DNA of 64,000 nucleotides from an uncultured Faecalibacterium sp. Its GTDB lineage: Bacteria > Bacillota > Clostridia > Oscillospirales > Ruminococcaceae. Shown in pieces: positions 7,374-14,262 of the stretch. Position 1 is the stretch's first letter. Each line of letters opens with the position of its first letter. The position numbers and the translations under genes were made by a program. The notes below the pieces were generated by a model, which was not told the DNA's origin, ran no database searches, and worked only from the letters and a program-made list of their open reading frames with translations. The stretch spans positions 1 through 64,000 of the forward strand of contig CALESJ010000001.1 in assembly GCA_937907025.1 (NCBI GenBank). The letters are read 5' to 3'.

Positions 7374-7818
7374 TGATGATCTCCGTTGTAAACGACTACC
7401 ATCGACGGGAACGGTGCAGGCGGAAACCTGTTTCCATCCTCGTCCTCAAAGTGCAGCCGCCCACGCAAAAAGCGGATTTCCGCTTTCCCGTATATGTAGT
7501 CATGGAAATAGGCCGTGTCTGTTCTTGCCGGTATCAGCAGAACCACCGTTGTTCCGGCCTGTGCCTCCTCATAGGCTTTGCGTACCCACGCCCCAAGCGC
7601 CCGGCCATACGGCGGGTTGCAAAACACGCTGCCCCCCCCCCGATATTCCACGGGGCTGTCAAGCCGTCCGTTTCCGGGGTGTAGAACTGCTTGCATTTTG
7701 CGCTTTTTTCCGTGGCCGCTGCGTCCAAAGTAAAATGAAACTCCGCGTTCAGGGTATCGAAAAAGCCTTGCGGCGTGCAGTAGTCCATCTTCTTGCTGCT
7801 CAAAAGTGCGCCGTTCAT
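7361..7818 (-). pseudogene. Phage Dam-like adenine methyltransferase, split at a G10 tract
   Basis: The 5' part reads MNGALLSSKKMDYCTPQGFF...NAEFHFTLDAAATEKSAKCKQFYTPETDGL. The 3' part continues in another frame as SVFCNPPYGRALGAWVRKAYEEAQAG...PSMVVVYNGD, with catalytic NPPY. Together they form one DNA N-6-adenine methyltransferase of phage Dam type (about 150 residues). The frames meet exactly at ten consecutive C (G on the coding strand) at about 7632-7641. A one-base change in the tract would restore the gene. It starts in a 4-base ATGA overlap with the gene upstream. Confidence 0.85.
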
Positions 7819-8075
7819 CTTCTGTTCCTTTCGTGGCGTGGCATTTTCACCGGCACAGCGTCCGGCCCAACTGCCCAAACTTTCACATCGTCGATTATCT
7901 CCAACCAGTCGCAGCCCCAATACTCCGCCGCGTTCAGCATGGCGGCATAGTTGGAGGTGTGCGGCACGATCACTTCACCAAATCGCGGGTGAACCACCCG
8001 TGCGCAGGTCTTGGCGTTCCAGCGGCTTTCCCGCGCCCGCCGGGCGGCAAGGGTCATGTCCTTATAAGGATTCAC
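7815..8075 (-). CDS. Small hypothetical phage protein
   Basis: From GTG 8075 the product reads MNPYKDMTLAARRARESRWN... and is 86 residues. It contains HPRFGEVIVPHTSNYAAMLNAAEYWGCDW, a compact mixed alpha/beta pattern I do not recognise. GGAG lies about 8 bases before the GTG; ATG 8057 is an alternative but its ribosome site is too close. It overlaps both neighbours, which is typical of a phage operon. Confidence 0.55.
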   Translation of the reverse strand: MNPYKDMTLAARRARESRWNAKTCARVVHPRFGEVIVPHTSNYAAMLNAAEYWGCDWLEIIDDVKVWAVGPDAVPVKMPRHERNRR

Positions 8076-8388
8076 GCGCCCACTCCGCTTTGTCGGCCTG
8101 CCCGTAAAACCCGTGGGCAAGCCATACGCCGAAAACGAACAGGAACAGCCCGGCCAAGCCGTAACCGATGATCTGCCCGATCTCGCACATACCGCCAGCG
8201 CCCAGCAGCATAAGGAACCCCAGCATGGCAAGCACGGCACCGACGCGCTCCTGCAAGCGGGTCAGCTTCCGGGCGCGGGCAGCGGCATTTTTCCGCCGGG
8301 TCATTTCCTTTTTGTACTGCGCCGGGGTATAGGCTTTAATGGTCTGCCCCTCCGGGCTGGTCTTGATCTCAATGTACCGCACTTGCAC
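8062..8388 (-). CDS. Small two-helix membrane protein
   Basis: A 108-residue protein: a soluble basic N-terminus (residues 1-45, rich in K/R) followed by two hydrophobic segments (VGAVLAMLGFLMLLGAGG and IIGYGLAGLFLFVFGVWLAHGF). No family is recognised. The stop overlaps the start of the following gene. ATG 8388 is preceded by AAGGAGG on the minus strand. Confidence 0.65.
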   Translation of the reverse strand: MQVRYIEIKTSPEGQTIKAYTPAQYKKEMTRRKNAAARARKLTRLQERVGAVLAMLGFLMLLGAGGMCEIGQIIGYGLAGLFLFVFGVWLAHGFYGQADKAEWARESL

Positions 8389-8403
8389 TTTTGACTTCCT
8401 CCT

Positions 8404-8640
8404 TTAATGCCGCTCCTGCAACTCCTGCCGCCGGGCGTAGATTTTGCTCTGTGCCAGTTCAGCGCTGTAACCGCCGCGCCCGTTCGCGTCCATCTGCCCG
8501 GTGTCGCCTCGCGCCCGCTCGTGGTAAACCGTCGCCAAACTCACGCCCAGCTTTGCGGCAATGTCGTTCATGTGCCAACCTTGGAGGTAGAGCTTCTCCA
8601 TTTCTTGGCGGTCACTGTAACTCAAATGTTTATACTTCAT
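8404..8640 (-). CDS. Helix-turn-helix DNA-binding protein
   Basis: From ATG 8640 the product is 78 residues: MKYKHLSYSDRQEMEKLYLQ... followed by an HTH (MNDIAAKLGVSLATVYHERARG). It resembles the IS30-type/HTH_38 N-terminal domain found alone in many phages. A strong AAGGAGGGAGG site precedes this ATG, while the longer frame runs into the terminator hairpin. It is the first gene of the minus-strand element after znuC and could be a regulator of the element. Confidence 0.7.
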   Translation of the reverse strand: MKYKHLSYSDRQEMEKLYLQGWHMNDIAAKLGVSLATVYHERARGDTGQMDANGRGGYSAELAQSKIYARRQELQERH

Positions 8641-8672
8641 GGTGTCGTCCTCCCTCCTTGCTGTTTTTGGGT

Positions 8673-8720
8673 AAAAAAAATAAGCGCGGAAGAAGTTTTT
8701 CAACTTCTTTCGCACTTATT
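8673..8720 (-). terminator. Terminator of the zinc-uptake operon
   Basis: A long stem (AATAAGTGCGAAAGAAGTT with its near-perfect complement, loop of four bases) followed on the minus strand by eight T. It lies 23 bases after the znuC stop and directly before the phage-type HTH gene. It marks the junction of the host operon and the DGR element. Confidence 0.85.
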
Positions 8721-8742
8721 CTAATATCTCGGCGAGTTTCGA

Positions 8743-9450
8743 TCATGCACAGCCTCCTTGCTGCGGGGCAAACCGCTGTCCGGCCGGGGTGCGGAGGTAG
8801 TCCTCCCGGCTGCCGTGGAAGATCTCGGTGCCGATGTGCAGAATGTGGGTGGCGCAGCGCAAAGCCGGGGCCACATCGTGGGTGATCATCAGGATGGTGA
8901 CCCCTTCCTTGTGCAGGGATTCAATAAGGCCGTACATGGCCGCAGCGGCATCAGGGTCCAGGCCGGTGATGGGTTCATCCAGCAAAAGGGCTTTGCGGGC
9001 GGCGCACAGGGCCCGGGCCAGCAGGACCCGCTGCTGCTGCCCGCCGGACAATTCCCGGTAGCAGCGCCCGGCCAGGTCCGCCGCACCCACCTTTTCCAGC
9101 ATGCGCAGGGCTTCGGCTTTTTCCTCCTTGGTGTAGAAGGGTCGCAGGCCGCACCGCCCCTGAAATCCGGACAGGACGATCTCCCGCACCAGAGCGGGGA
9201 AGTCCCGTTGTACATCGGTCTGCTGGGGCAGATAGCCGATGTCCTTGCGGGTCAGTCCGTCCCCGAAGCGGATCTGCCCCGCCATGGGGGACTGCAGACC
9301 CAGCAGGTTTTTCATCAGGGTGGTCTTGCCGCTGCCGTTCTCGCCGACGATGCAGAGATAATCCCCCGCCTGTACGGTAAAATTCAGCCCCCGCAGCACG
9401 GCTTTGCCGTCGTATCCCAGGGTCAGAGCTTCACCGGTGATCTGTGCCAT
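8743..9450 (-). CDS. znuC: Zinc ABC transporter ATPase
   Basis: A 235-residue ABC ATPase: Walker A GENGSGKT (residues 36-43), Q-loop YLPQQ, signature LSGGQQQR, Walker B ALLLDEP and switch His in MITHD. It energises metal uptake with the ZnuA-like lipoprotein encoded immediately upstream (1-base TAATG overlap). The permease (ZnuB) expected directly downstream is absent: the gene is followed by a terminator and the phage-like element. The sequence over the stop (TGCATGATCGAA) could be the first codons of a lost znuB. Confidence 0.9.
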   Translation of the reverse strand: MAQITGEALTLGYDGKAVLRGLNFTVQAGDYLCIVGENGSGKTTLMKNLLGLQSPMAGQIRFGDGLTRKDIGYLPQQTDVQRDFPALVREIVLSGFQGRCGLRPFYTKEEKAEALRMLEKVGAADLAGRCYRELSGGQQQRVLLARALCAARKALLLDEPITGLDPDAAAAMYGLIESLHKEGVTILMITHDVAPALRCATHILHIGTEIFHGSREDYLRTPAGQRFAPQQGGCA

Positions 9451-10451
9451 TATACTGCCTCCTCTGTGCCCAATGCCTGCCGCAGCACGGTCAGGTTGTG
9501 CTCCATGACCGAAAGATAGGTGGTGCCCGCCGCCACATCGTCGGCGGAAGTGGCCTGCATGGCATCCATCGTCAGCACCGCCCGGTCGCCGGGGGCGTTC
9601 TGCAGGATGGTCTGGGCAATCTTGCCGTCGGACCCTTCCATGGTCAGCACGGCGGGCAGATCCAGTTCTTCGGTCTTGCCGGCCAGGAAAGCCACTGTGG
9701 CAAAACTGGCTTCGGTTTCTGCCGAACAGCCGGGGAAAGCGGCGTAATAGTCCAGGCCGTAGTCCTCCACCAGGTACCGGAAGGGGAACCGGTCGCCGAA
9801 CAGCAGGGTCTTGACCGGGGCACTCTCCACAGCGGCCGCATACTGCTCGTCCAGCGCCGCCAGGGATTCCCCGTAAGCGGCGGCATTGCCGGTGTACAGG
9901 TCGGCGTTGTCCGGGTCCAGCTCGGCCAGGGTATCGGCAATGGCGGAGGAAAGTTCCTGGGCATTGCGCAGGGAAGTCCAGATATGCTCGTCCGTTTCGG
10001 ATTCTTCGTGGTCATGGCCTTCGTGCCCGTCTTCCTCTTCCATGCCTTCCACCAGTTCTTCCTCATATACCCGGCTGCCCAGCAGCTCCATGAGGTTCAG
10101 GGTGCGGCGATCGGGGTTGGCGGATTCTTCCAGGGCTTCCTCGGCCCAGGCGTCGGACGCACCGCCCACATAAATGAACAGGTCACAGTCCGCAATGTCG
10201 GCGATATCTTTGGCCGAAGGCTGAAAGCTGTGCAGGTCGGTGCTGCCGTCCAGCAGCATGGTCAGTTCCAGGTCGTCGGCGTTTTCACCGGCCACCTGGC
10301 GCACCCAGTCGTAGACCGGGAAAATGGTGGTCACAACACGCAGTTTGTCCGCAGAAGCCGGCTGGGCATCGGCGGAACTGGTGGTGGATGCAGGGGCGGA
10401 ACAGCCGGCCAGCAGAGCCGCCGCCAGCAGGCAGGAAAGAATTCTTTTCAT
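9450..10451 (-). CDS. znuA: Zinc/manganese ABC transporter substrate-binding lipoprotein
   Basis: A 333-residue cluster A-I (ZnuA/TroA) solute-binding protein. Its lipoprotein signal has the lipobox LLAGC (Cys 17), followed by a Ser/Ala linker. It contains VVTTIFPVYDWVRQVAG at the start of the mature domain, DLHSFQPSAKDI (metal His), an acidic His-rich loop (EEEDGHEGHDHEESETDEHIW), and a C-terminal domain with LFGDRFPFRYLVEDYGL. The His loop supports zinc as substrate. GGAGG precedes ATG 10451. Co-transcribed with znuC and under the zur promoter. Confidence 0.92.
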   Translation of the reverse strand: MKRILSCLLAAALLAGCSAPASTTSSADAQPASADKLRVVTTIFPVYDWVRQVAGENADDLELTMLLDGSTDLHSFQPSAKDIADIADCDLFIYVGGASDAWAEEALEESANPDRRTLNLMELLGSRVYEEELVEGMEEEDGHEGHDHEESETDEHIWTSLRNAQELSSAIADTLAELDPDNADLYTGNAAAYGESLAALDEQYAAAVESAPVKTLLFGDRFPFRYLVEDYGLDYYAAFPGCSAETEASFATVAFLAGKTEELDLPAVLTMEGSDGKIAQTILQNAPGDRAVLTMDAMQATSADDVAAGTTYLSVMEHNLTVLRQALGTEEAV

Positions 10452-10495
10452 GGAAAATACCTCCGGAATTTTGTGTGGGAATCAAAAATGAGCAC

Positions 10496-10541
10496 AAAAA
10501 ACCAGGGGCCCGGCATGCGGTCACATGCTGCGTCCCCGGTT
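10496..10541 (-). terminator. Intra-operon hairpin before znuA
   Basis: On the minus strand a GC-rich stem (ACCGGGGACGCAGCATG paired with CATGCCGGGCCCCTGGT) is followed by six T. It lies between the small membrane gene and znuA. It may be an attenuator or processing site that sets expression of the transporter separately from zur. Confidence 0.6.
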
Positions 10542-10553
10542 TCGGAGGTTTTT

Positions 10554-10853
10554 TCAATCGTCCAGGCGGACTTTCCGGGTCACCAGCGTGGCGCCGGGCA
10601 GCACACACAGGATACTGCCTGCCGCACACAGGGCCACAAAGCAGGATACGGCAGCCGCCGCAGACGTGCCCGGCATACCAGACCCGGCGCGCAGCCGCTG
10701 GGCCGCCTGCCGCAGGGAAAGGCAGACAGAACAGGACGGGCCGGTGCAGGTGTGACGCACTTCCCGTACCAGAAAGCAGGCGGAAAGAAGGACCCCCAGC
10801 ACCAGCAGGAGGCACAGAGCCCAGGAAACAGATTTCCGGCGGATGGTTTGCAT
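10554..10853 (-). CDS. Small membrane protein of zur-znu operons
   Basis: A 99-residue protein: an N-terminal membrane helix (WALCLLLVLGVLLSACFLV), a short Cys/His motif (HTCTGPSCSVC, residues 34-44), a second hydrophobic segment (AAAAVSCFVALCAAGSILCVL) and a basic end. The H-x-C-x4-C-x2-C arrangement resembles the small membrane proteins often found between zur and znuA in Clostridia and could bind zinc. Function is not established. Located between zur and znuA on the same strand. Confidence 0.65.
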   Translation of the reverse strand: MQTIRRKSVSWALCLLLVLGVLLSACFLVREVRHTCTGPSCSVCLSLRQAAQRLRAGSGMPGTSAAAAVSCFVALCAAGSILCVLPGATLVTRKVRLDD

Positions 10854-10896
10854 GGCGGGAGCCCTCCTTTCACGTCAGAATGTGGTTTACAAAAAA

Positions 10897-11325
10897 TCAG
10901 GCGCCTTCGGCCTTGCGGCAGGCTTCGCAGATGCCGTAAAATACGGTGCGGCGGGGGTCCAGGGCGAACCCGTGATGATCCAGCATATGCCCGCGCAGAT
11001 GGGCCACTTCCTCACAGTGCAGATGAATGAGGACCCCGCAGCGCTCACATTTGCAGTGATAGCAGGCATCTTCCTCTGCTTTGTGGTTGTCCCCCATATA
11101 GGTGTAACAGGCGCTGGTGGAACCGTCTACCGTGTATCTGGCCACCAGACCTTCCTCCACCAGCCGCTCCAGATGGCGGTATACGGTCACTTTCCCGATC
11201 CGTACGCCGGCCCCGGCAAAATGGTCGCAGATTTCGGCGGCGGTGACATGCTTTCCCGGCATGGAGCGCAGGTATTCGGCAATCTGTTCGCTCTGCCGGG
11301 TCTTGTAATGATTCTTGGGTTCCAT
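10897..11325 (-). CDS. zur: Fur-family zinc uptake regulator
   Basis: A 142-residue Fur-family repressor: an N-terminal winged helix (TAAEICDHFAGAGVRIGKVTVYRHLERLVEEGLVARY) and a C-terminal metal/dimer domain with two CxxC pairs (CKCERCG and CEAC) plus the HLHCEEVAHL metal ligands. Lying at the head of a znu operon it is most likely Zur. A TGAAAC-N3-GTTTCA palindrome overlaps its own promoter -10 region, suggesting zinc-dependent autorepression. Confidence 0.88.
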   Translation of the reverse strand: MEPKNHYKTRQSEQIAEYLRSMPGKHVTAAEICDHFAGAGVRIGKVTVYRHLERLVEEGLVARYTVDGSTSACYTYMGDNHKAEEDACYHCKCERCGVLIHLHCEEVAHLRGHMLDHHGFALDPRRTVFYGICEACRKAEGA

Positions 11326-11349
11326 CTGCAGACGCTCCCTTTTTGAATT

Positions 11350-11392
11350 TGAAACTGTGTTTCAGTTTACAGGGCGCCTGTGCTCTTGTCAA
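11350..11392 (-). promoter_or_regulatory. zur-znu promoter with palindromic operator
   Basis: Minus-strand -35 TTGACA (11387-11392), 17-bp spacer, -10 TAAACT (11364-11369). Directly downstream is a perfect 15-bp palindrome TGAAACACAGTTTCA (11350-11364) overlapping the start-site region. Its position fits a Zur box blocking RNA polymerase. Confidence 0.75.
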
Positions 11393-11472
11393 GGGGCAGG
11401 AAAAAATATCTTCTCCATGCCGGCCAAAAAGATGTATACTGAATGAAAATGAGGTCAAAAGGGGTATGTCCT

Positions 11473-12627
11473 ATGAAAATCGTGGTGGCGATGGACTCGC
11501 TGAAAGGCAGTCTGTCTTCCCTGCAGGCCGGGCAGGCGGTCCGGGAAGGTGCCCTGCGGGCGGACCCGCAGGCAGATGTAACAGTGCGGCCGCTGGCCGA
11601 CGGCGGGGAAGGGACCGTGGAAGCGCTGACGGCCGGTATGAGCGGTACCCTGTATCAGGTCACGGTCACCGGGCCGCTGGGAAAGCCGGTGGAATGTACC
11701 TACGGTGTCCTGCCCGATGGAAAGACCGCCGTGGTGGAAATGTCCGGTGCGGCGGGCCTTACCCTGGTGGAGCCATCCCGGCGGGACCCGCTGCGGGCCA
11801 CCACCTATGGCGTCGGACAGGTGCTGCGGGATGCCATCGGCCATGGGTGCCGCCATTTCCTTGTGGGGATCGGGGGCAGCGCCACCAACGATGGCGGCGC
11901 GGGCATGCTGCAGGCGCTGGGGTATGAATTCCTGGATGCATCCGGCCGTCCCATTGCACCGGGAGCGGTCGGTCTGGCGGACCTGCACACCATCCGGGAG
12001 GACCATGTAGTGCCCCAGCTGGCCCAGTGCACCTTCAAAATTGCCTGTGACGTGGCCAATCCGCTGTGCGGGCCAAAGGGATGCAGCGCGGTGTACGGGC
12101 CGCAGAAAGGGGCCACCCCGGCCATGATCGCCGGAATGGATGCGTGGTTGTCCCGGTATGCCGCCCTGGCCGCCCGGCTGCACCCCGGCAAAGCCGACCC
12201 GGACCATCCCGGGGCCGGTGCGGCGGGGGGAATGGGGTTCGCCTTCCTGACCTTCACCAACGCGGTGCTGGAGTCCGGTGTTGATATTGTTCTGACTGAA
12301 ACCGGTCTGGCAGCATATATCCGGGAAGCTGACCTGGTTGTTACCGGGGAAGGCCGCCTGGACGGCCAGACCGCCATGGGAAAGGCCCCGGTGGGGGTGG
12401 CCCGGCTGGCCAAACGATACGGCAAGCCGGTCATCGCCTTTGCGGGCAGCGTGGCTCCCGAAGCGGTTGCCTGCAACGGGAAAGGCATTGATGCCTTTTT
12501 CCCCATCCTGCGGGGCATCTGCACGCTGGAGGAGGCCATGCGGCCGGACACCGCCCGCCGCAATCTGACCGACACGGCGGAACAGGCTTTCCGGCTGTGG
12601 CGGGCAGCCGGGAACACGCAAAGATAA
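11473..12627 (+). CDS. glxK: Glycerate 2-kinase
   Basis: A 384-residue glycerate kinase of the GlxK/GarK family, converting D-glycerate to phosphoglycerate. It opens MKIVVAMDSLKGSLSS, the family start motif. It contains ADGGEGTVEALT, VGIGGSATNDGGAGMLQALG and VTGEGRLDGQTAMGKAPVGVA. ATG 11473 is chosen because the motif begins there and AAAAGGGG lies upstream. Full length. Monocistronic, ended by a bidirectional terminator shared with the convergent MATE gene. Confidence 0.93.
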   Translation: MKIVVAMDSLKGSLSSLQAGQAVREGALRADPQADVTVRPLADGGEGTVEALTAGMSGTLYQVTVTGPLGKPVECTYGVLPDGKTAVVEMSGAAGLTLVEPSRRDPLRATTYGVGQVLRDAIGHGCRHFLVGIGGSATNDGGAGMLQALGYEFLDASGRPIAPGAVGLADLHTIREDHVVPQLAQCTFKIACDVANPLCGPKGCSAVYGPQKGATPAMIAGMDAWLSRYAALAARLHPGKADPDHPGAGAAGGMGFAFLTFTNAVLESGVDIVLTETGLAAYIREADLVVTGEGRLDGQTAMGKAPVGVARLAKRYGKPVIAFAGSVAPEAVACNGKGIDAFFPILRGICTLEEAMRPDTARRNLTDTAEQAFRLWRAAGNTQR

Positions 12628-12672
12628 AAAAAGCACGCCGGACCGGGAAAGCCCCTGTTCGGCGTGCTTTTG
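12622..12672. terminator. Bidirectional terminator between glxK and MATE gene
   Basis: A stem AAAAGCACGCCG / CGGCGTGCTTTT with A-rich and T-rich flanks on both sides, between two convergent genes. Confidence 0.85.
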
Positions 12673-12691
12673 ATTGATAGAAAAACGGAAA

Positions 12692-14065
12692 TCAGACGTT
12701 GGGAACGTGTTCTTCCTGCCGGAAAATTTTACGAAGCATCAGCAACCCCATGATAGACATGAAAATTTCGGTGATCAGCTGGGCAAAAGGCAGGCCGTAC
12801 AGCGGATACAGCCAGTTCAGCACAAACAGCAGGGGAATTTCCAGCACCAGCTTGCGGCAGATGGCAAACACCAGCGCGTGCCGGCCCATGCCCAGGGCCT
12901 GAAACACACCCACAGCCAGAAAATCCACGCACAGGAACACAAAGCCCAGGCACATGACCCGCAGGAACCGCGTCCCGTACTGAACGATCTCTGCACTGTC
13001 CATAAAGGCGCGGATCATGGCCGGTGCCCCGATGAAATACAGGACCATCAGGGCCAGCAGGAAGCATACGATGACCCGCAGGCCGAAGAGAATGGCCTGC
13101 TTCATGCGTTTGCGGTCCCCGCTGGCGTAGGTATAGCTGACCAGCGGCATGATGCCCTGAGAAAAGCCCAGCGAGATCTGCATGGGAATCATGTACAGCT
13201 TCTGGCTGATGCCCATGGCGGCGATGGCAGCGGCTCCGAACGGCGCGGTGAAGTTGTTCAGGATGGTGGTGCCCAGCACATTGAGCAGGTTCTGGATGGA
13301 GGCCGGAATGCCCACGCCCAGAATATTGCGGACCTGTTTGCCGGTCAGGTGGCGCAGCTGCAGGGGATTCATGGAGATGAAGGTGCTGCCCTTCTTGACG
13401 CGGGCCAGTACCAGAAAATACACACAGGCGATGCAGTTGGACAGGAAGGTGGCAAGGCCCGCACCGGCGGCCCCCATGTTCAGCCCCCAGGGCAGAATGA
13501 AGATGGGGTCCAGCAGAATGTTCAGGATACAGCCGCTCATGGTGCCGATGCTGGCGTGCAGGGTGCTGCCCTCGCTGCGGACCATGTAGCTCTGCACCAC
13601 ATTCAGGATGGCAGGCAGCGCGCCGAAGCAGACAGTCCAGCGCATGTACCCCATGGTGGCGTTCAGCGTCTGGGCGTCGGTGCCCAGCACAGCCAGCAAG
13701 GGCGAGCGGAACAGGGTGCACAGCAGAGAAAACAACAGCCCGCTGACCAGCGCCCCGTAAAACCCGAAGGCGGAACAGGTGCGCACCTGGTCATAGTCTT
13801 TGCTGCCCAGGCTGCGGCTCATGGCGCTGGAAACGCCCACACCGAACAGGTTGTTGACCGCGTTGAAAGCCAGGGTCACCGGGTACACCAGGGTGACCGC
13901 GGCATTCTGTACCGGGTCGTTGAGCATGCCGACGAAGAAGGTGTCCGCCAGGTTGTACAGAATCGTGACCAGCGAGCTGATGACGATGGGCAGGGACAAC
14001 TGCATGACCGCGTTGGGGACCGGCATGCGTTCAAACAGGTATTCTTTGGTTTGTGTTGTGTTCAT
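12692..14065 (-). CDS. MATE-family efflux transporter
   Basis: A full-length MATE (multidrug and toxin extrusion) protein of about 457 residues with 12 hydrophobic segments. It shows conserved MATE blocks: LPIVISSLVTILYNLADTFFVGML near the N-terminus, FGVGVSSAMSRSLG and IPASIQNLLNVLGTTILNN at the start of the second half. It exports cationic drugs or metabolites in exchange for Na+ or H+; substrate unknown. ATG 14065 or GTG 14083 could be the start; neither has a strong ribosome site. Its own promoter lies at 14119-14147. Confidence 0.88.
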   Translation of the reverse strand: MNTTQTKEYLFERMPVPNAVMQLSLPIVISSLVTILYNLADTFFVGMLNDPVQNAAVTLVYPVTLAFNAVNNLFGVGVSSAMSRSLGSKDYDQVRTCSAFGFYGALVSGLLFSLLCTLFRSPLLAVLGTDAQTLNATMGYMRWTVCFGALPAILNVVQSYMVRSEGSTLHASIGTMSGCILNILLDPIFILPWGLNMGAAGAGLATFLSNCIACVYFLVLARVKKGSTFISMNPLQLRHLTGKQVRNILGVGIPASIQNLLNVLGTTILNNFTAPFGAAAIAAMGISQKLYMIPMQISLGFSQGIMPLVSYTYASGDRKRMKQAILFGLRVIVCFLLALMVLYFIGAPAMIRAFMDSAEIVQYGTRFLRVMCLGFVFLCVDFLAVGVFQALGMGRHALVFAICRKLVLEIPLLFVLNWLYPLYGLPFAQLITEIFMSIMGLLMLRKIFRQEEHVPNV

Positions 14066-14118
14066 GAGTTCAATGACGCTCACTTTCCCGTGTGGTGGGT
14101 GTATGGACTTATCTTTTC

Positions 14119-14147
14119 ATTATAGTATAAAAAGATAAGTCTGTCAC
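14119..14147 (-). promoter_or_regulatory. Promoter of the MATE gene
   Basis: Minus-strand -35 GTGACA (14142-14147), 17-bp spacer, perfect -10 TATAAT (14119-14124), about 50 bases upstream of the gene start. Confidence 0.65.
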
Positions 14148-14191
14148 CCATCCCTGCCAGTACCCGCAAAGAGAAAAATCCGGAAGAACAC

Positions 14192-14231
14192 AAAAAGGGA
14201 GCACATCCCAAAAGCAGATGTGCTCCCTTTT
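14192..14231 (-). terminator. Terminator after the amylosucrase gene
   Basis: A strong stem AAAAGGGAGCACATC / GATGTGCTCCCTTTT with a short loop and T run, 30 bases after the stop of the amylosucrase-like gene. Confidence 0.85.
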
Positions 14232-14262
14232 GTATAGTTTTTTATATAGTGGGCTGAGAAAA

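Noticed and set aside
9444..11030. A 528-codon plus-strand frame across znuA and zur
   Set aside because: It covers three genes with clear minus-strand motifs and has no motifs itself.
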